A stretch of DNA of 64,000 nt from IMG/VR virus record IMGVR_UViG_3300022925_000008, positions 62,001 through 126,000 of that record; one strand, written 5' to 3'. This stretch comes from a virus. Positions 30,413 through 38,584 of the stretch are shown here, in pieces (the first letter of the stretch is position 1; each line of letters opens with the position of its first letter). The notes beneath the pieces were generated by a model. The model did not search any database, was not told where the DNA came from, and was given only the letters and a program-made list of their open reading frames with translations. A program made the translations under genes and the position numbers.

Positions 30413-31354
30413 TTAATTCCTGTATATAAATTCAATTGCACCATTTGCTTCAATCTCTAATGGTCTATTATCATACCACTTTCCTGTATCATTATCAAGC
30501 TCTCTACACATATCCGCGATTTCTTTCGGGGAAATGGGATATTCTGCTTTAATAGCATTTGCTGCTATCGCCACCATAATTTGGTACATTTTAGAATACC
30601 ATCCTGTTCCGGTGATTGACATATATTCTTGTGCCAAACGTTTGGGGAAGAAAGGGCAGTCTCGATAAGATGTCCAGTGTACATCTATATTTTGTGACTG
30701 TTCTTTCCTATAAGAAACAACCTGTTCTCTAAGCGCTGACGGCAGACGGTCAAGGAACGAGCTAGACTTTGCCGTTTGATATTCCCAAGCACTCATTAAG
30801 TCGTCAGGATTTATATGACGACCTTCGTTTTTAAAGAAAAAATTGAAAGCATTTGGGTATTCTGCTGGCACATAATACATCCTCGATAAATCTTTAGTCT
30901 GTTTATCTCCAATACCTTTCAGTTGTTTATTCAAAGCGAACCAGAAGTGAGGTATTTCTTCTGAGGTTATTTCTCGAGTCATCGGAAACACCAAACGAAA
31001 CTTGGGGGTAATGGGCGTACTACTAGCAGTAGAATAACACACAAACTGATATTGACCACAGATTTGTTGAAGTGTAGGTTCTAAGACGCTAGGCACAATA
31101 CCAAAATCATCAAAGTCGTCCACATCAACAGCAGCCCAACTGCCCCAACAAGTAACGTTTTTATTAGACCGAGTGCTGGATTCAATATAACGAGCAGGAC
31201 TAATAAGAGGAGAAGAATTGTTTCCACCTTTTTCACCATTTTTCTTTGATAAATTTAAAAGCATCTTCTCAAACTCATTCCAAGTTTCAAAAGATAATAC
31301 GCGGTGCGTTTTATTGTCGAAAGCGTTTTTGAATAAAGTAAGCGAATACATCAT
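30413..31354 (-). CDS. Archaeo-eukaryotic-primase-like protein
   Basis: This is a 313-residue protein. GSWAAVDVDDFDDFG (near residues 72-86) provides the hD-x-D-type acidic catalytic motif. CYSTASSTPITPKFRLVFPMTREIT (near 105-129) matches the sT-HSS-TP...R-v-lP strand pair of AEP/PrimPol-like replicases, while DLSRMYYVPAEYP resembles the later strand motif. T4 uses a DnaG-type primase (gp61), and none is seen in this window. This gene between gp43 and uvsX is a candidate primase. An early promoter places the transcript start near the ATG, possibly leaderless. The assignment needs profile comparison. Confidence 0.7.
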   Translation of the reverse strand: MMYSLTLFKNAFDNKTHRVLSFETWNEFEKMLLNLSKKNGEKGGNNSSPLISPARYIESSTRSNKNVTCWGSWAAVDVDDFDDFGIVPSVLEPTLQQICGQYQFVCYSTASSTPITPKFRLVFPMTREITSEEIPHFWFALNKQLKGIGDKQTKDLSRMYYVPAEYPNAFNFFFKNEGRHINPDDLMSAWEYQTAKSSSFLDRLPSALREQVVSYRKEQSQNIDVHWTSYRDCPFFPKRLAQEYMSITGTGWYSKMYQIMVAIAANAIKAEYPISPKEIADMCRELDNDTGKWYDNRPLEIEANGAIEFIYRN

Positions 31355-31357
31355 ATT

Positions 31358-31403
31358 ATTATACGATATTGTTTATCAAAAAGCAACTGCATATAAGTTA
31401 TTG
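31358..31403 (-). promoter_or_regulatory. Early promoter, box family copy 11
   Basis: CAATAACTTA (31394-31403), AGTTGCTTTTT (which also resembles a MotA box, TTGCTT), then TCGTATAAT (TATAAT at 31358-31363), with 40 nt from box start to TATAAT. It is located between gp43 and the primase-like gene. Confidence 0.8.
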
Positions 31404-31409
31404 ATAATA

Positions 31410-33845
31410 CTAGAAATAATCATCAAGGGTTGCTTTTGGTTCATCTTCCCATCCTATAGCTTCTAGGATAGGTTTGAGTGGATCTAAAAAACTTTTGTCA
31501 TACATTGTATCATAATCAACGTAACGGTGCAGTTTAAGTTCTGTTGGTAGTCTTTCGGGGAAAGAAATAATATTCTCTCTGATGTGGTTGGGGGTTTTGA
31601 GATAAAGATATTTAATCTTTGTACCATCATCAATCATTTCGTATTTTTTCTCGATCCCTTCTTTCTTGACGTGGTAATTATATAGTAATGCACCACGAGA
31701 ATGCATTGGTGTGCCCTTACCATAAATCATTTGGCGGTCTTGGTATTTCTTTATCGCTCTTACTGTACGGGGAAATGCTATTTTTTCTGGTTCAAGTGTT
31801 CTGAATTCTGACCGAAAATCTCGAATAAATTTCTGAGCATCTTTTTCTTGACCATTTAGCAAAACATTAAAAACTTCTTTAAACTTATCGCGACAGATCT
31901 GAGGCGTCGAAGATTTTATTGCTTCAATCCCCATAATCTTGAGCTTGGGTTCATCGTACTGTACACCTTCTGAATTATGCACCTGAAGAATGTATCGTTT
32001 CTTGGCAGTCCAGATACCACGATCAGCGATTACCTCTCGCTTCATTACCATTCTATTCTCATAGGCATTGGTTTCAATTGCTTGATACTTGTACGCGCTG
32101 GCAATTGTTTTCTCGAAATGCTCACAAACATGGTCAAGAAATTTGACGGGGTTGGCGGGGCGATGCTCTTTAACCAAATCGTTCATATTGATATATACTG
32201 AATCAGTATCAATGGCAATGACGTAATCTTTCTTAGTACCGAGCAGAGTTTGTAACTCATCGTTTACTGCTTTCTCGGCACACAATATTGCCCGTTGACC
32301 CGAGGTAGTAATCGCCTCAGCGATCTTAAGATCAAAATATCTAAAGTATTGATTAGCGAGTGCACCATAAAGAGAGTTCATAAGAATCTTCACTGCCATC
32401 TGAGTATTATCTTGAATGGTCACTTCGTTGGCAAGTCGTTTGGTGGGGTTCTTGTTATATTCTTTCTGTGCGTCGAGCATTTTATTTTTGGCGGTCACTC
32501 GATCACCATAAAACTTTTTGATTACCTTCGGTATGATACCTTCAATATCTTTTCGGTAACGACTACCGTTTGCCGCCATTGTGAAGTCGCCTTCTTCCTC
32601 GTATGTAAGGGTCTCTGGTGACATGTTATACTGCACAATAATATTAGGATAAAGAGAATTCAAATCAAAAGAACAAACCCATTCATGCATACCAATCTGA
32701 GGTTCTTTGACATATCCGCCAACGATATTCTCTTTCTCTTTATATTCTTTGGGCGGAACAATGATATTTTCTTTTAGGAGTTCATTGTAAATAACAGAGT
32801 CCCATATAGTCGTTGTTCCAAACGCATCATTATAATTACATTTTGCTTTGTACGCCATAGTCATAGCGAGAGTAATCAATCCCATTTTCTCTTCAAGGCG
32901 ATCAACAAGTTCAACATCTTTAATGTTATAGTCAATAAACTTCTGATGGTCTTCGCGATATAGGTTATGCAAATTACCAAATTCTTCGTAAGATAATTTA
33001 TTTTCGCCAAGAACCTGATATGCAATATGGTCCAATTTGAATGATTCTTGTTGCCCGTAAGTTAACACACCAAATTTTTGAAATAGATCATAGTAGTCTA
33101 AACTGGCAATGCCTTCAATTTCATAAGTGATTGCGTCTTGCCCCATGCGAGTGTGAAACTTACGTTCCTTAACCAAACCCCATGGCGAAAGTTTCTTGAC
33201 GCAATCATTACCTAACAAACTACCAATGCGGTTCACTAGATATGGAATGTCAAACAATTTTGTATTCCACCCAGTTATGACGTCAGGGCAGTTCTCGTGT
33301 GTTGCCCACCAGTCAGTAAACTTTAGAAGCAAATCAACCTCGGAAGTTGCCTGATAATATGCCACTGTTTTGTCAGAAAGGGTGTTATCATATTCACCCA
33401 GACCCCACACGTAGAAAGTGTCAGAAAGATTAGACTTGCAACCAATTGCGGTAACTTCGTGCTTTGCTTCTTCTGGGTTTGGAAACCCCTGATCAGATTG
33501 AACCTCGATATCAACGCTCATCACATTAATCTTATCTCGGTCAAACTTTATTTCGTATGGGTATTTCTCTGCCAAATATTGTGTGACAAAATTAGTCATA
33601 CCATATATGGTAAAGTTTGTCACGTCTTGATAACGCTTGATAAAATCAGACGCTTCTCTGAGAGAGTCAAACTCTACGGGTTCAACCATATTCCCATAAA
33701 GGGATTTGTATTTACCGTTCGCTTTGGGCGTTTCAATAAACAGTTTGGGTTTGAATGGGATTTTCTGGGAAATTTTTTTGCCGTCTTTATATCCTCGAAA
33801 AAGAATATTATTTCCTACGCGGCACACATTGGTATAAAAATTCAT
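31410..33845 (-). CDS. 43: gp43 DNA polymerase (family B)
   Basis: This 811-residue family-B polymerase is shorter than T4 gp43 (898). The 3'-5' exonuclease motif MSVDIEVQ lies at 109-116 (D112, E114). CSFDLNSLYPNIIVQYNMSPETL near residue 400 is polymerase motif A, KILMNSLYGALAN near 490 is motif B, and AIDTDSVYIN near 550 is motif C. The extreme C-terminus ATLDDYF resembles the clamp-binding tail. No intein or split is seen. No Shine-Dalgarno precedes the ATG. Confidence 0.98.
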   Translation of the reverse strand: MNFYTNVCRVGNNILFRGYKDGKKISQKIPFKPKLFIETPKANGKYKSLYGNMVEPVEFDSLREASDFIKRYQDVTNFTIYGMTNFVTQYLAEKYPYEIKFDRDKINVMSVDIEVQSDQGFPNPEEAKHEVTAIGCKSNLSDTFYVWGLGEYDNTLSDKTVAYYQATSEVDLLLKFTDWWATHENCPDVITGWNTKLFDIPYLVNRIGSLLGNDCVKKLSPWGLVKERKFHTRMGQDAITYEIEGIASLDYYDLFQKFGVLTYGQQESFKLDHIAYQVLGENKLSYEEFGNLHNLYREDHQKFIDYNIKDVELVDRLEEKMGLITLAMTMAYKAKCNYNDAFGTTTIWDSVIYNELLKENIIVPPKEYKEKENIVGGYVKEPQIGMHEWVCSFDLNSLYPNIIVQYNMSPETLTYEEEGDFTMAANGSRYRKDIEGIIPKVIKKFYGDRVTAKNKMLDAQKEYNKNPTKRLANEVTIQDNTQMAVKILMNSLYGALANQYFRYFDLKIAEAITTSGQRAILCAEKAVNDELQTLLGTKKDYVIAIDTDSVYINMNDLVKEHRPANPVKFLDHVCEHFEKTIASAYKYQAIETNAYENRMVMKREVIADRGIWTAKKRYILQVHNSEGVQYDEPKLKIMGIEAIKSSTPQICRDKFKEVFNVLLNGQEKDAQKFIRDFRSEFRTLEPEKIAFPRTVRAIKKYQDRQMIYGKGTPMHSRGALLYNYHVKKEGIEKKYEMIDDGTKIKYLYLKTPNHIRENIISFPERLPTELKLHRYVDYDTMYDKSFLDPLKPILEAIGWEDEPKATLDDYF

Positions 33846-33851
33846 AGAGTA

Positions 33852-33880
33852 ATTCTACTACATTATATAATGAGAAACAA
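33852..33880 (-). promoter_or_regulatory. Sigma70-like promoter before gp43
   Basis: TTGTTT, a 17-nt spacer and TAGAAT on the minus strand end 6 nt before the gp43 ATG, so a transcript from it would be nearly leaderless. Confidence 0.45.
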
Positions 33881-33933
33881 GTGGTCCGGACGTTTTTTTT
33901 TATTAGGGAAAACGCCGGCAAAACCTTATTAGA

Positions 33934-34074
33934 TTACATCAAATAATCTGCCGTGAAAGGCATCGGCACCATCTGATGTTGCTCAGGAGTATAAAAGAAT
34001 GGCGCGGCCATTCCTCCGACGATTAGAAATACAAACAGCGCGATTCCTGTTGCTTCTTTTATTTTCTTAATCAT
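33934..34074 (-). CDS. Small membrane protein, 46 aa
   Basis: The frame MIKKIKEATGIALFVFLIVG has one hydrophobic helix (residues 9-26) and a Met/Pro-rich tail. AAGGAGAAAAG precedes the ATG, which overlaps the preceding stop (ATGA). It is the last of three tiny membrane genes after hsp20. Confidence 0.65.
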   Translation of the reverse strand: MIKKIKEATGIALFVFLIVGGMAAPFFYTPEQHQMVPMPFTADYLM

Positions 34075-34223
34075 CTTTTCTCCTTGACATACCAGTTGCG
34101 GCACTCTTGTACTGATTCAGAAACACCATCCAAAACTTCTTGAGCACAACGCTCATCGAGTTTACGATTACTGTCTCCGACTAGAAGGATACCGACTAGT
34201 GTCATCGCAATTATCATACCCAT
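34071..34223 (-). CDS. Small exported or membrane protein, 50 aa
   Basis: A hydrophobic start (MGMIIAMTLVGILLVG) is followed by a charged domain with two Cys (DERCAQEVLDGVSESVQECRNW), probably forming a disulfide outside the cytoplasm. Coupled at both ends (TAATG and ATGA). Confidence 0.65.
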   Translation of the reverse strand: MGMIIAMTLVGILLVGDSNRKLDERCAQEVLDGVSESVQECRNWYVKEKR

Positions 34224-34348
34224 TAGAAGTACCAACTAATGGTGATCATAATGGGTGCTATTGCGAGTACGCCAAACAGTTGCGCAATTGCAACCATCTG
34301 GTCTTTTTTAGAGGAAATCCATTCCTCGCTTGTTGCTAAGTTTTTCAT
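34223..34348 (-). CDS. Small membrane protein, 41 aa
   Basis: MKNLATSEEWISSKKDQMVA is followed by one hydrophobic helix ending in WYF. The ATG lies 10 nt after the hsp20 stop, and the stop overlaps the next start as TAATG. Confidence 0.6.
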   Translation of the reverse strand: MKNLATSEEWISSKKDQMVAIAQLFGVLAIAPIMITISWYF

Positions 34349-34358
34349 TTGAGTGTCC

Positions 34359-34787
34359 TTAATGAGAATTAATTTCTATTTTTCTCGGACGCTTCTCTTC
34401 GGGTAGTTCCACTCTGAGTTTAATCACTAGTAGTCCATTGACGAATTCAGCTCCATCAACGACAACGTGGTCTGCGAGTCGAAATGTTTCCACGAATTTC
34501 TTCGTAGTAATCCCTTTGTGAAGATACTCTTTGGTATCCTCTTCAGGGTTGCCCCGAATTACTAGAACTCCAGGCTTTGCCTCGATATCTAGGTCTTTCT
34601 TTTTGTAACCACCAAGTGCAAATTCCATGGCGTATTCCGTGTCAGAATATTTGATAATATTGTGACGAGGAAAACCCTTCTCATTTGCGCCAGCGGCAGT
34701 TAGTCTTTCTATCTCATCCCATACGTGGTCGAAACCAATGAAACGAGAGTGGGGGAACGAAAACACTTTTGTTCGTGTATTAACCAT
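34359..34787 (-). CDS. hsp20: Hsp20/alpha-crystallin small heat-shock protein
   Basis: The 142-residue protein has an alpha-crystallin domain from about residue 43: YAMEFALGGYKKKDLDIEAKPGVLVIRGN, then GITTKKFVETFRLADHVVVDGAEFVNGLLVIKLRVELPEEKRPRKIEI. The latter carries the terminal GLLxIxL strand and the C-terminal IEI clip. Hsp20 genes are a hallmark of cyanophage-type T4 relatives and are thought to aid folding of capsid or scaffold proteins. AAGGAGATAGCA precedes the ATG. It stands between regA and gp43. Confidence 0.96.
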   Translation of the reverse strand: MVNTRTKVFSFPHSRFIGFDHVWDEIERLTAAGANEKGFPRHNIIKYSDTEYAMEFALGGYKKKDLDIEAKPGVLVIRGNPEEDTKEYLHKGITTKKFVETFRLADHVVVDGAEFVNGLLVIKLRVELPEEKRPRKIEINSH

Positions 34788-34890
34788 TGCTATCTCCTTA
34801 TTTAATTAAGCAAGATTGTTGTCTATCGATCGGACAATTCCGCATCGACACTTCTATATATACTACTTTTTTATAAGAATAGCAACAGGT

Positions 34891-35298
34891 TTATGTTTTA
34901 TTTCCGATATTGTATTTGGGGCACAATTCCCACTGATTTTTTTCTTTGTGCGAAATAATTTTTATTTGTCTGAGCGGAGCGCATTCTGTGACTTTAGATT
35001 TGTCATCAATTTGTATAAGACCCCAATCAGAAAGCAGTTGAGCAATGCTGTTACGGCGAAACAAATCATTTTCTTCTAGATTAGATTTTTTACCGTCTAA
35101 TAAAAAAAGTTCTTTAAAATGAACGATGAAGTACCTGCCTTGTTTGTGCAGAATATGACAAGATTGATACAATTTATTATCTTTTCGTGAAGCAACGCCG
35201 ATACGGGTCAGTGTTTCTCTAACTTTTAGAAAATCGTCGGGTTCGTTCAGCGTCACTTCCAGCATCTCTGCTGGTGTCCAAAGTTTAGTTTCTTCCAC
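34891..35298 (-). CDS. regA: RegA translational repressor, GTG start
   Basis: This 135-residue RegA homologue (T4 RegA is 122) shows LTRIGVASRKDNKLYQSCHILHKQGRYFIVHFKELFLLDGK, the core RNA-binding region of the family. RegA binds start-codon regions of early mRNAs, including its own and those of the clamp and clamp loader. The start is GTG inside the end of gp62, with AAGGTG upstream. The 62-regA order is that of T4. Confidence 0.95.
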   Translation of the reverse strand: MEETKLWTPAEMLEVTLNEPDDFLKVRETLTRIGVASRKDNKLYQSCHILHKQGRYFIVHFKELFLLDGKKSNLEENDLFRRNSIAQLLSDWGLIQIDDKSKVTECAPLRQIKIISHKEKNQWELCPKYNIGNKT

Positions 35299-35659
35299 CT
35301 TTATACACCTTTTTCTTAATTTCTGCGACTTGATTCGGTGTTAAAAGAGAAAGTGCTGAATGCGCTTTTTCGTTGCTGTATCCATAATACTCTTTGATAA
35401 CTTCCAAATCAGTTTCTTCGATTGGTTTCGTCCACTTGGAGAAACGTTTTCGTTTTCTGACTATATTTAGTAAAAAATGAAATTGTAGTTTATTGTCTAG
35501 TTGACTGTATCTATTCATTTCATTTGCAACAGCAACAGTGTCTGGAAAATAAGATAATTGTCTATTGACAATATAAGGGAGATAACTTTTTTCTACATCA
35601 TCATTCATAATATCGACTTTTGTATAATTAATAGAATTAACAAAATCAAATGGGTTCAT
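35285..35659 (-). CDS. 62: gp62 clamp-loader small subunit
   Basis: The ATG at 35659 is preceded by AGGAAGTGATA and overlaps the membrane gene upstream by 14 nt. The 124-residue protein (MNPFDFVNSINYTKVDIM...; T4 gp62 has 187) has the family's PYIVNRQLSYFPDTVAVANEMN and KRKRFSKWTKP landmarks. It joins four gp44 subunits to load the gp45 clamp on primer-template. It is coupled to regA. Confidence 0.93.
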   Translation of the reverse strand: MNPFDFVNSINYTKVDIMNDDVEKSYLPYIVNRQLSYFPDTVAVANEMNRYSQLDNKLQFHFLLNIVRKRKRFSKWTKPIEETDLEVIKEYYGYSNEKAHSALSLLTPNQVAEIKKKVYKGGRN

Positions 35660-36647
35660 TATCACTTCCTACATTATTTAATTTATTTACTTGCTCTTGG
35701 GTCATCTTCTGACGTTTTAACAGTTCGCCGTTTTTACTGCGCCATCCTAAAATACTAGCATAAGCACCTTTCTTTAACCATTTTGGGCGAGATTTTTTGC
35801 TACCAGGAGCATTTGGTTGATTCAAGTTTTTCGAAGATTCTTGTTTCTGCTTTATGGTTGGGTCGTCTATAATCAGAATTTCTTTAGTTGCAACAGCAGA
35901 AGGCGTTTCTTCTTTCTTTGTTACTATTCCTTTGGTACTAGCAATCAACAAAACAACTGCCAAAGGGTCAAAGACAAATACCAGAGAAAGTATAACTGCT
36001 CTTACTGCCTTGTCATAATAACTCGACGCCTGTTCGCCATATACCAACTCAGCAATATATTTAATTGCCCCAATTTCTAACTCGAAGGCAATTTTCTCTT
36101 TCTCTAATTCTAGCGCATTTTCCTGTAAAACTTCAAGGGAATCTGATATTTCTTCTCGAGTAGATTCTAAACGCGATCGCTCTTCTTTCTGATCGTCTCT
36201 AGCATTTAATCCTCTTGTGACAAACCCGCGCGAAATATATTCTTCAAGGGCAGCGTCTAAAGAATCTAATTGAGCATCAATTGCTGTTATTTTTCTAGTT
36301 TCCGAAGAAATCTTTCGCTGCAGGTTCTCAAGTTTAACATCATTATTTGATGACTTGGTTTCTTGCTCGAGGTGTGCTTTGGACAGATATCCAAAAATTC
36401 CCATGCTGGTGATAAACATCAAAACAATTACTGCAGAGGTTAGGTATGTTTTGATTGGAATACTAATTTTCTTCCATTCAAGATGCAACCACGCAGCAGT
36501 AACTAGCTTGCCGACTTCTAATGATCCTGCCATTATTATCACCGACCAATACGCGCCAGGAAATATTGTAGATAATCCCACAATTGAGAAAAATGCAGCA
36601 ATAGACGCTAAGGATATTGATGTTATAAATGCGAGATAATTAATCAT
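35646..36647 (-). CDS. Membrane protein with long coiled coil, inside the clamp-loader operon
   Basis: In this 333-residue protein three hydrophobic helices lie at about residues 3-24, 32-54 and 66-86. They are followed by a roughly 100-residue coiled coil (SSNNDVKLENLQRKISSETRK...ALELEKEKIAFELE), another hydrophobic helix near 217-237 and a polar Lys-rich tail. It is a tetraspan-like protein recurring in large phages. It is coupled by TAATG to gp44 and overlaps gp62, a place where T4 has no gene. Tethering of the replisome to the membrane is a possible role, unproven. Confidence 0.8.
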   Translation of the reverse strand: MINYLAFITSISLASIAAFFSIVGLSTIFPGAYWSVIIMAGSLEVGKLVTAAWLHLEWKKISIPIKTYLTSAVIVLMFITSMGIFGYLSKAHLEQETKSSNNDVKLENLQRKISSETRKITAIDAQLDSLDAALEEYISRGFVTRGLNARDDQKEERSRLESTREEISDSLEVLQENALELEKEKIAFELEIGAIKYIAELVYGEQASSYYDKAVRAVILSLVFVFDPLAVVLLIASTKGIVTKKEETPSAVATKEILIIDDPTIKQKQESSKNLNQPNAPGSKKSRPKWLKKGAYASILGWRSKNGELLKRQKMTQEQVNKLNNVGSDNEPI

Positions 36648-37582
36648 TACTTCATATTTATATTCGCCATGACTTCAGTTAGACACGCAACCACGTTTAA
36701 TTCATGATCTGCAACAAAAGCATTCTTGTACTGATAATCTGCTAAGATCAACACAAGTTGTGGAATTGATGCTGAGTCAACTTTGTCATACATATTATCA
36801 TATATGCTGCGAAATATAGAAGAGGCGTCTACGTCAATATTATTGACAACCCACGTTCTCATCTTCTTGAAATCTTTATCCGCAAGAGATTTGAACAAGA
36901 GTTCGTAGTTTGAACTTTCTACATTTAAAGAAATATTCAACACACCGCCCACAGAAGCTCTTTGTATTTCATTAAGAACCCTGCGCCAGTCTGGAGCATG
37001 TTTTATAATAAGGTCCGCAATCGGTTTGGTCTGACCTTTATCGGAAATGCCTTCTTTTGCTAGAATGTCCATAACTCGATTCAACATCTGTTCGCACAGC
37101 TTCGCCATGTCTTTCTTTGTTGTATTGAATTCATAGACGCCACAGCGAGAATGTAGCGGTTCGATGATGCGGTTCTTAAAATTGCAGGTAAGAATAAACC
37201 GACAGTTATCTGAAAACTCTTCAATGAACCCGCGTAGGGCAGGTTGCGTTGATTGGGGGTTCAGATAATCTGCCTCGTCTAGAATCACGACTTTAAAATC
37301 GCCTTGTAGAGAAACCGAAGACGCGAACCGTTTTATTTTGCCTCGCAGTGTGTCAATATTCCCTTCTTCCGAACCATTAACTATGATATAATCGAGATGA
37401 AGTTCGTTACAAAGAGCCTTGGCAACCGTGGTCTTACCGGTTCCTGCGCTACCAGTAAATAACATGTTGGGCAATTCGCCGCTAGAAACAATCTCAGAAA
37501 ATGTCTTCTTCAGTTTTACGGGAAGAATGACATCTTGAATTTTTTGCGGTCTATATTTTTCGACAAGTAGAAAAGAATCCAT
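36647..37582 (-). CDS. 44: gp44 clamp-loader ATPase
   Basis: This 311-residue AAA+ ATPase has Walker A GSAGTGKT at 44-51, Walker B VVILDEADYL near 98-107 and HSRCGVYEF (SRC arginine finger) near 144. It forms the gp44/62 loader with gp62. GGAGTAATT precedes the ATG. The last codons overlap the start of the membrane coiled-coil gene. Confidence 0.97.
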   Translation of the reverse strand: MDSFLLVEKYRPQKIQDVILPVKLKKTFSEIVSSGELPNMLFTGSAGTGKTTVAKALCNELHLDYIIVNGSEEGNIDTLRGKIKRFASSVSLQGDFKVVILDEADYLNPQSTQPALRGFIEEFSDNCRFILTCNFKNRIIEPLHSRCGVYEFNTTKKDMAKLCEQMLNRVMDILAKEGISDKGQTKPIADLIIKHAPDWRRVLNEIQRASVGGVLNISLNVESSNYELLFKSLADKDFKKMRTWVVNNIDVDASSIFRSIYDNMYDKVDSASIPQLVLILADYQYKNAFVADHELNVVACLTEVMANINMK

Positions 37583-37610
37583 AATTACTCCTAAACATAA
37601 TATAATATAC

Positions 37611-37640
37611 TAAAAGGCGCGACAGGGCAAGCCCTGTCGC
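37611..37640 (-). terminator. Hairpin between the clamp-adjacent gene and gp44
   Basis: A perfect 10-bp inverted repeat (GCGACAGGGC/GCCCTGTCGC, 37619-37640) is followed by GCCTTTTAG on the minus strand. It could attenuate transcription between gp45 and gp44. Confidence 0.65.
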
Positions 37641-37665
37641 TATTCAACAACGGAGTAATTGAAAT

Positions 37666-37881
37666 TTATTCCACCGGAGCAGGATCCTCGAATCCGAACT
37701 CAGATTGGGCGTTCTCTACTAATTGGATCATTGCAATGCATTGATCGCGAAGTTGTCCGATTGTCGCTAATTCTTCACCACGAAACCCACCGCGAGCAGC
37801 AACTGTATCAATAACAGCAACTGTACTTCGCGTGATTCTGTTGGCGAGATCTACCATTTCTTCAATTTGTTCATTTTCCAT
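37666..37881 (-). CDS. Small paralogue downstream of the clamp gene, 71 aa
   Basis: The start at ATG 37881 follows GGAG and lies 5 nt after the clamp stop. DLANRITRSTVAVIDTVAARGGFRGEELATIGQLRDQ resembles the core of the 80-residue gene upstream of the clamp (IDAMSQRGAVKGDELEMVGSFRNR). The shared pattern is ID...RG..xG.EL..xG..R. Both have acidic ends. Function unknown; position suggests clamp or replisome association. Confidence 0.75.
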   Translation of the reverse strand: MENEQIEEMVDLANRITRSTVAVIDTVAARGGFRGEELATIGQLRDQCIAMIQLVENAQSEFGFEDPAPVE

Positions 37882-37885
37882 TATT

Positions 37886-38560
37886 TTATTCTCCATATGA
37901 ACTTGTTTTCTCAAGGGCACACCAATACTCGATTGACGTTTGTTTATTAACAAAATGTGAAATCAACTTAGAAGAAATATTAACATCATAATCTCCGTCA
38001 ATCATCTTAAGATTACGAATATCGAAAATGAAGTTAAAGTTTTCTTCTGTGAAAGTTCCAGCAATATCAATCGAAAAAGCATTTGATGTTTTGTCATTAT
38101 TATCCAATACCGACAAACAAAGAACATTATCTTTTGCTGAGATTGACATCTCAGTATGCCCTAGGACGGAAGAAGCCTTTCGAACCCGACTCAAAGTGTC
38201 TTGAGTCAAAGTAAAGGAAACGTCCGTCGAAGGCATTTTAATATCCTTTGCTGGTTTTGTCAGAACTTCGAGGTCAGAATAAAAATATTTAATTCTTGAC
38301 GTGCCGACCAAGTCTCCAACGACAACGTAATTCTCTTCGAATTGCAGTCTTGGTTGGTCGACTAATGATAGCACACTAAGAAACTCATTAAGATCATAAA
38401 TACCAAACGTGAATGGAAACTCAACGTCTAGTGTAGATGAACTCAAAAGGTTTCTTGCCTCTGAAATTGTCTTGAGAGTATTACCCTCAGTAATGACTAT
38501 GTTTGGATTAATTGACGAATAGTTCCTAAGAACCTGCATCGTTGTTTCAGTAAGTTGCAT
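37886..38560 (-). CDS. 45: gp45 sliding clamp
   Basis: I start at ATG 38560 (an upstream TTG is less likely). The 224-residue product aligns in layout with T4 gp45 (228 residues): TTMQVLRNYSSINPNIVI, FGIYDLNEFLSVLSLVDQP and FIFDIRNLKMIDGDYDV. The trimeric clamp holds gp43 on DNA and, with gp55 and gp33, activates late promoters. gp33 is not found in this window. Confidence 0.95.
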   Translation of the reverse strand: MQLTETTMQVLRNYSSINPNIVITEGNTLKTISEARNLLSSSTLDVEFPFTFGIYDLNEFLSVLSLVDQPRLQFEENYVVVGDLVGTSRIKYFYSDLEVLTKPAKDIKMPSTDVSFTLTQDTLSRVRKASSVLGHTEMSISAKDNVLCLSVLDNNDKTSNAFSIDIAGTFTEENFNFIFDIRNLKMIDGDYDVNISSKLISHFVNKQTSIEYWCALEKTSSYGE

Positions 38561-38584
38561 AATATAATTTTCCAAAAAGGGGGT

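Noticed and set aside
33885-33920. Palindromes near a T run between gp43 and the small membrane genes
   Set aside because: The self-complementary 8-mers (GTCCGGAC and CGCCGGCG type) have no loop, and the T run is on the plus strand away from any plus-strand gene, so I do not call a terminator.
36655-36662. TATAAATA match before the membrane coiled-coil gene
   Set aside because: It is formed by the last codons of gp44 (AATATAAATATG) in an early operon, with no room for a leader. Probably coincidental.
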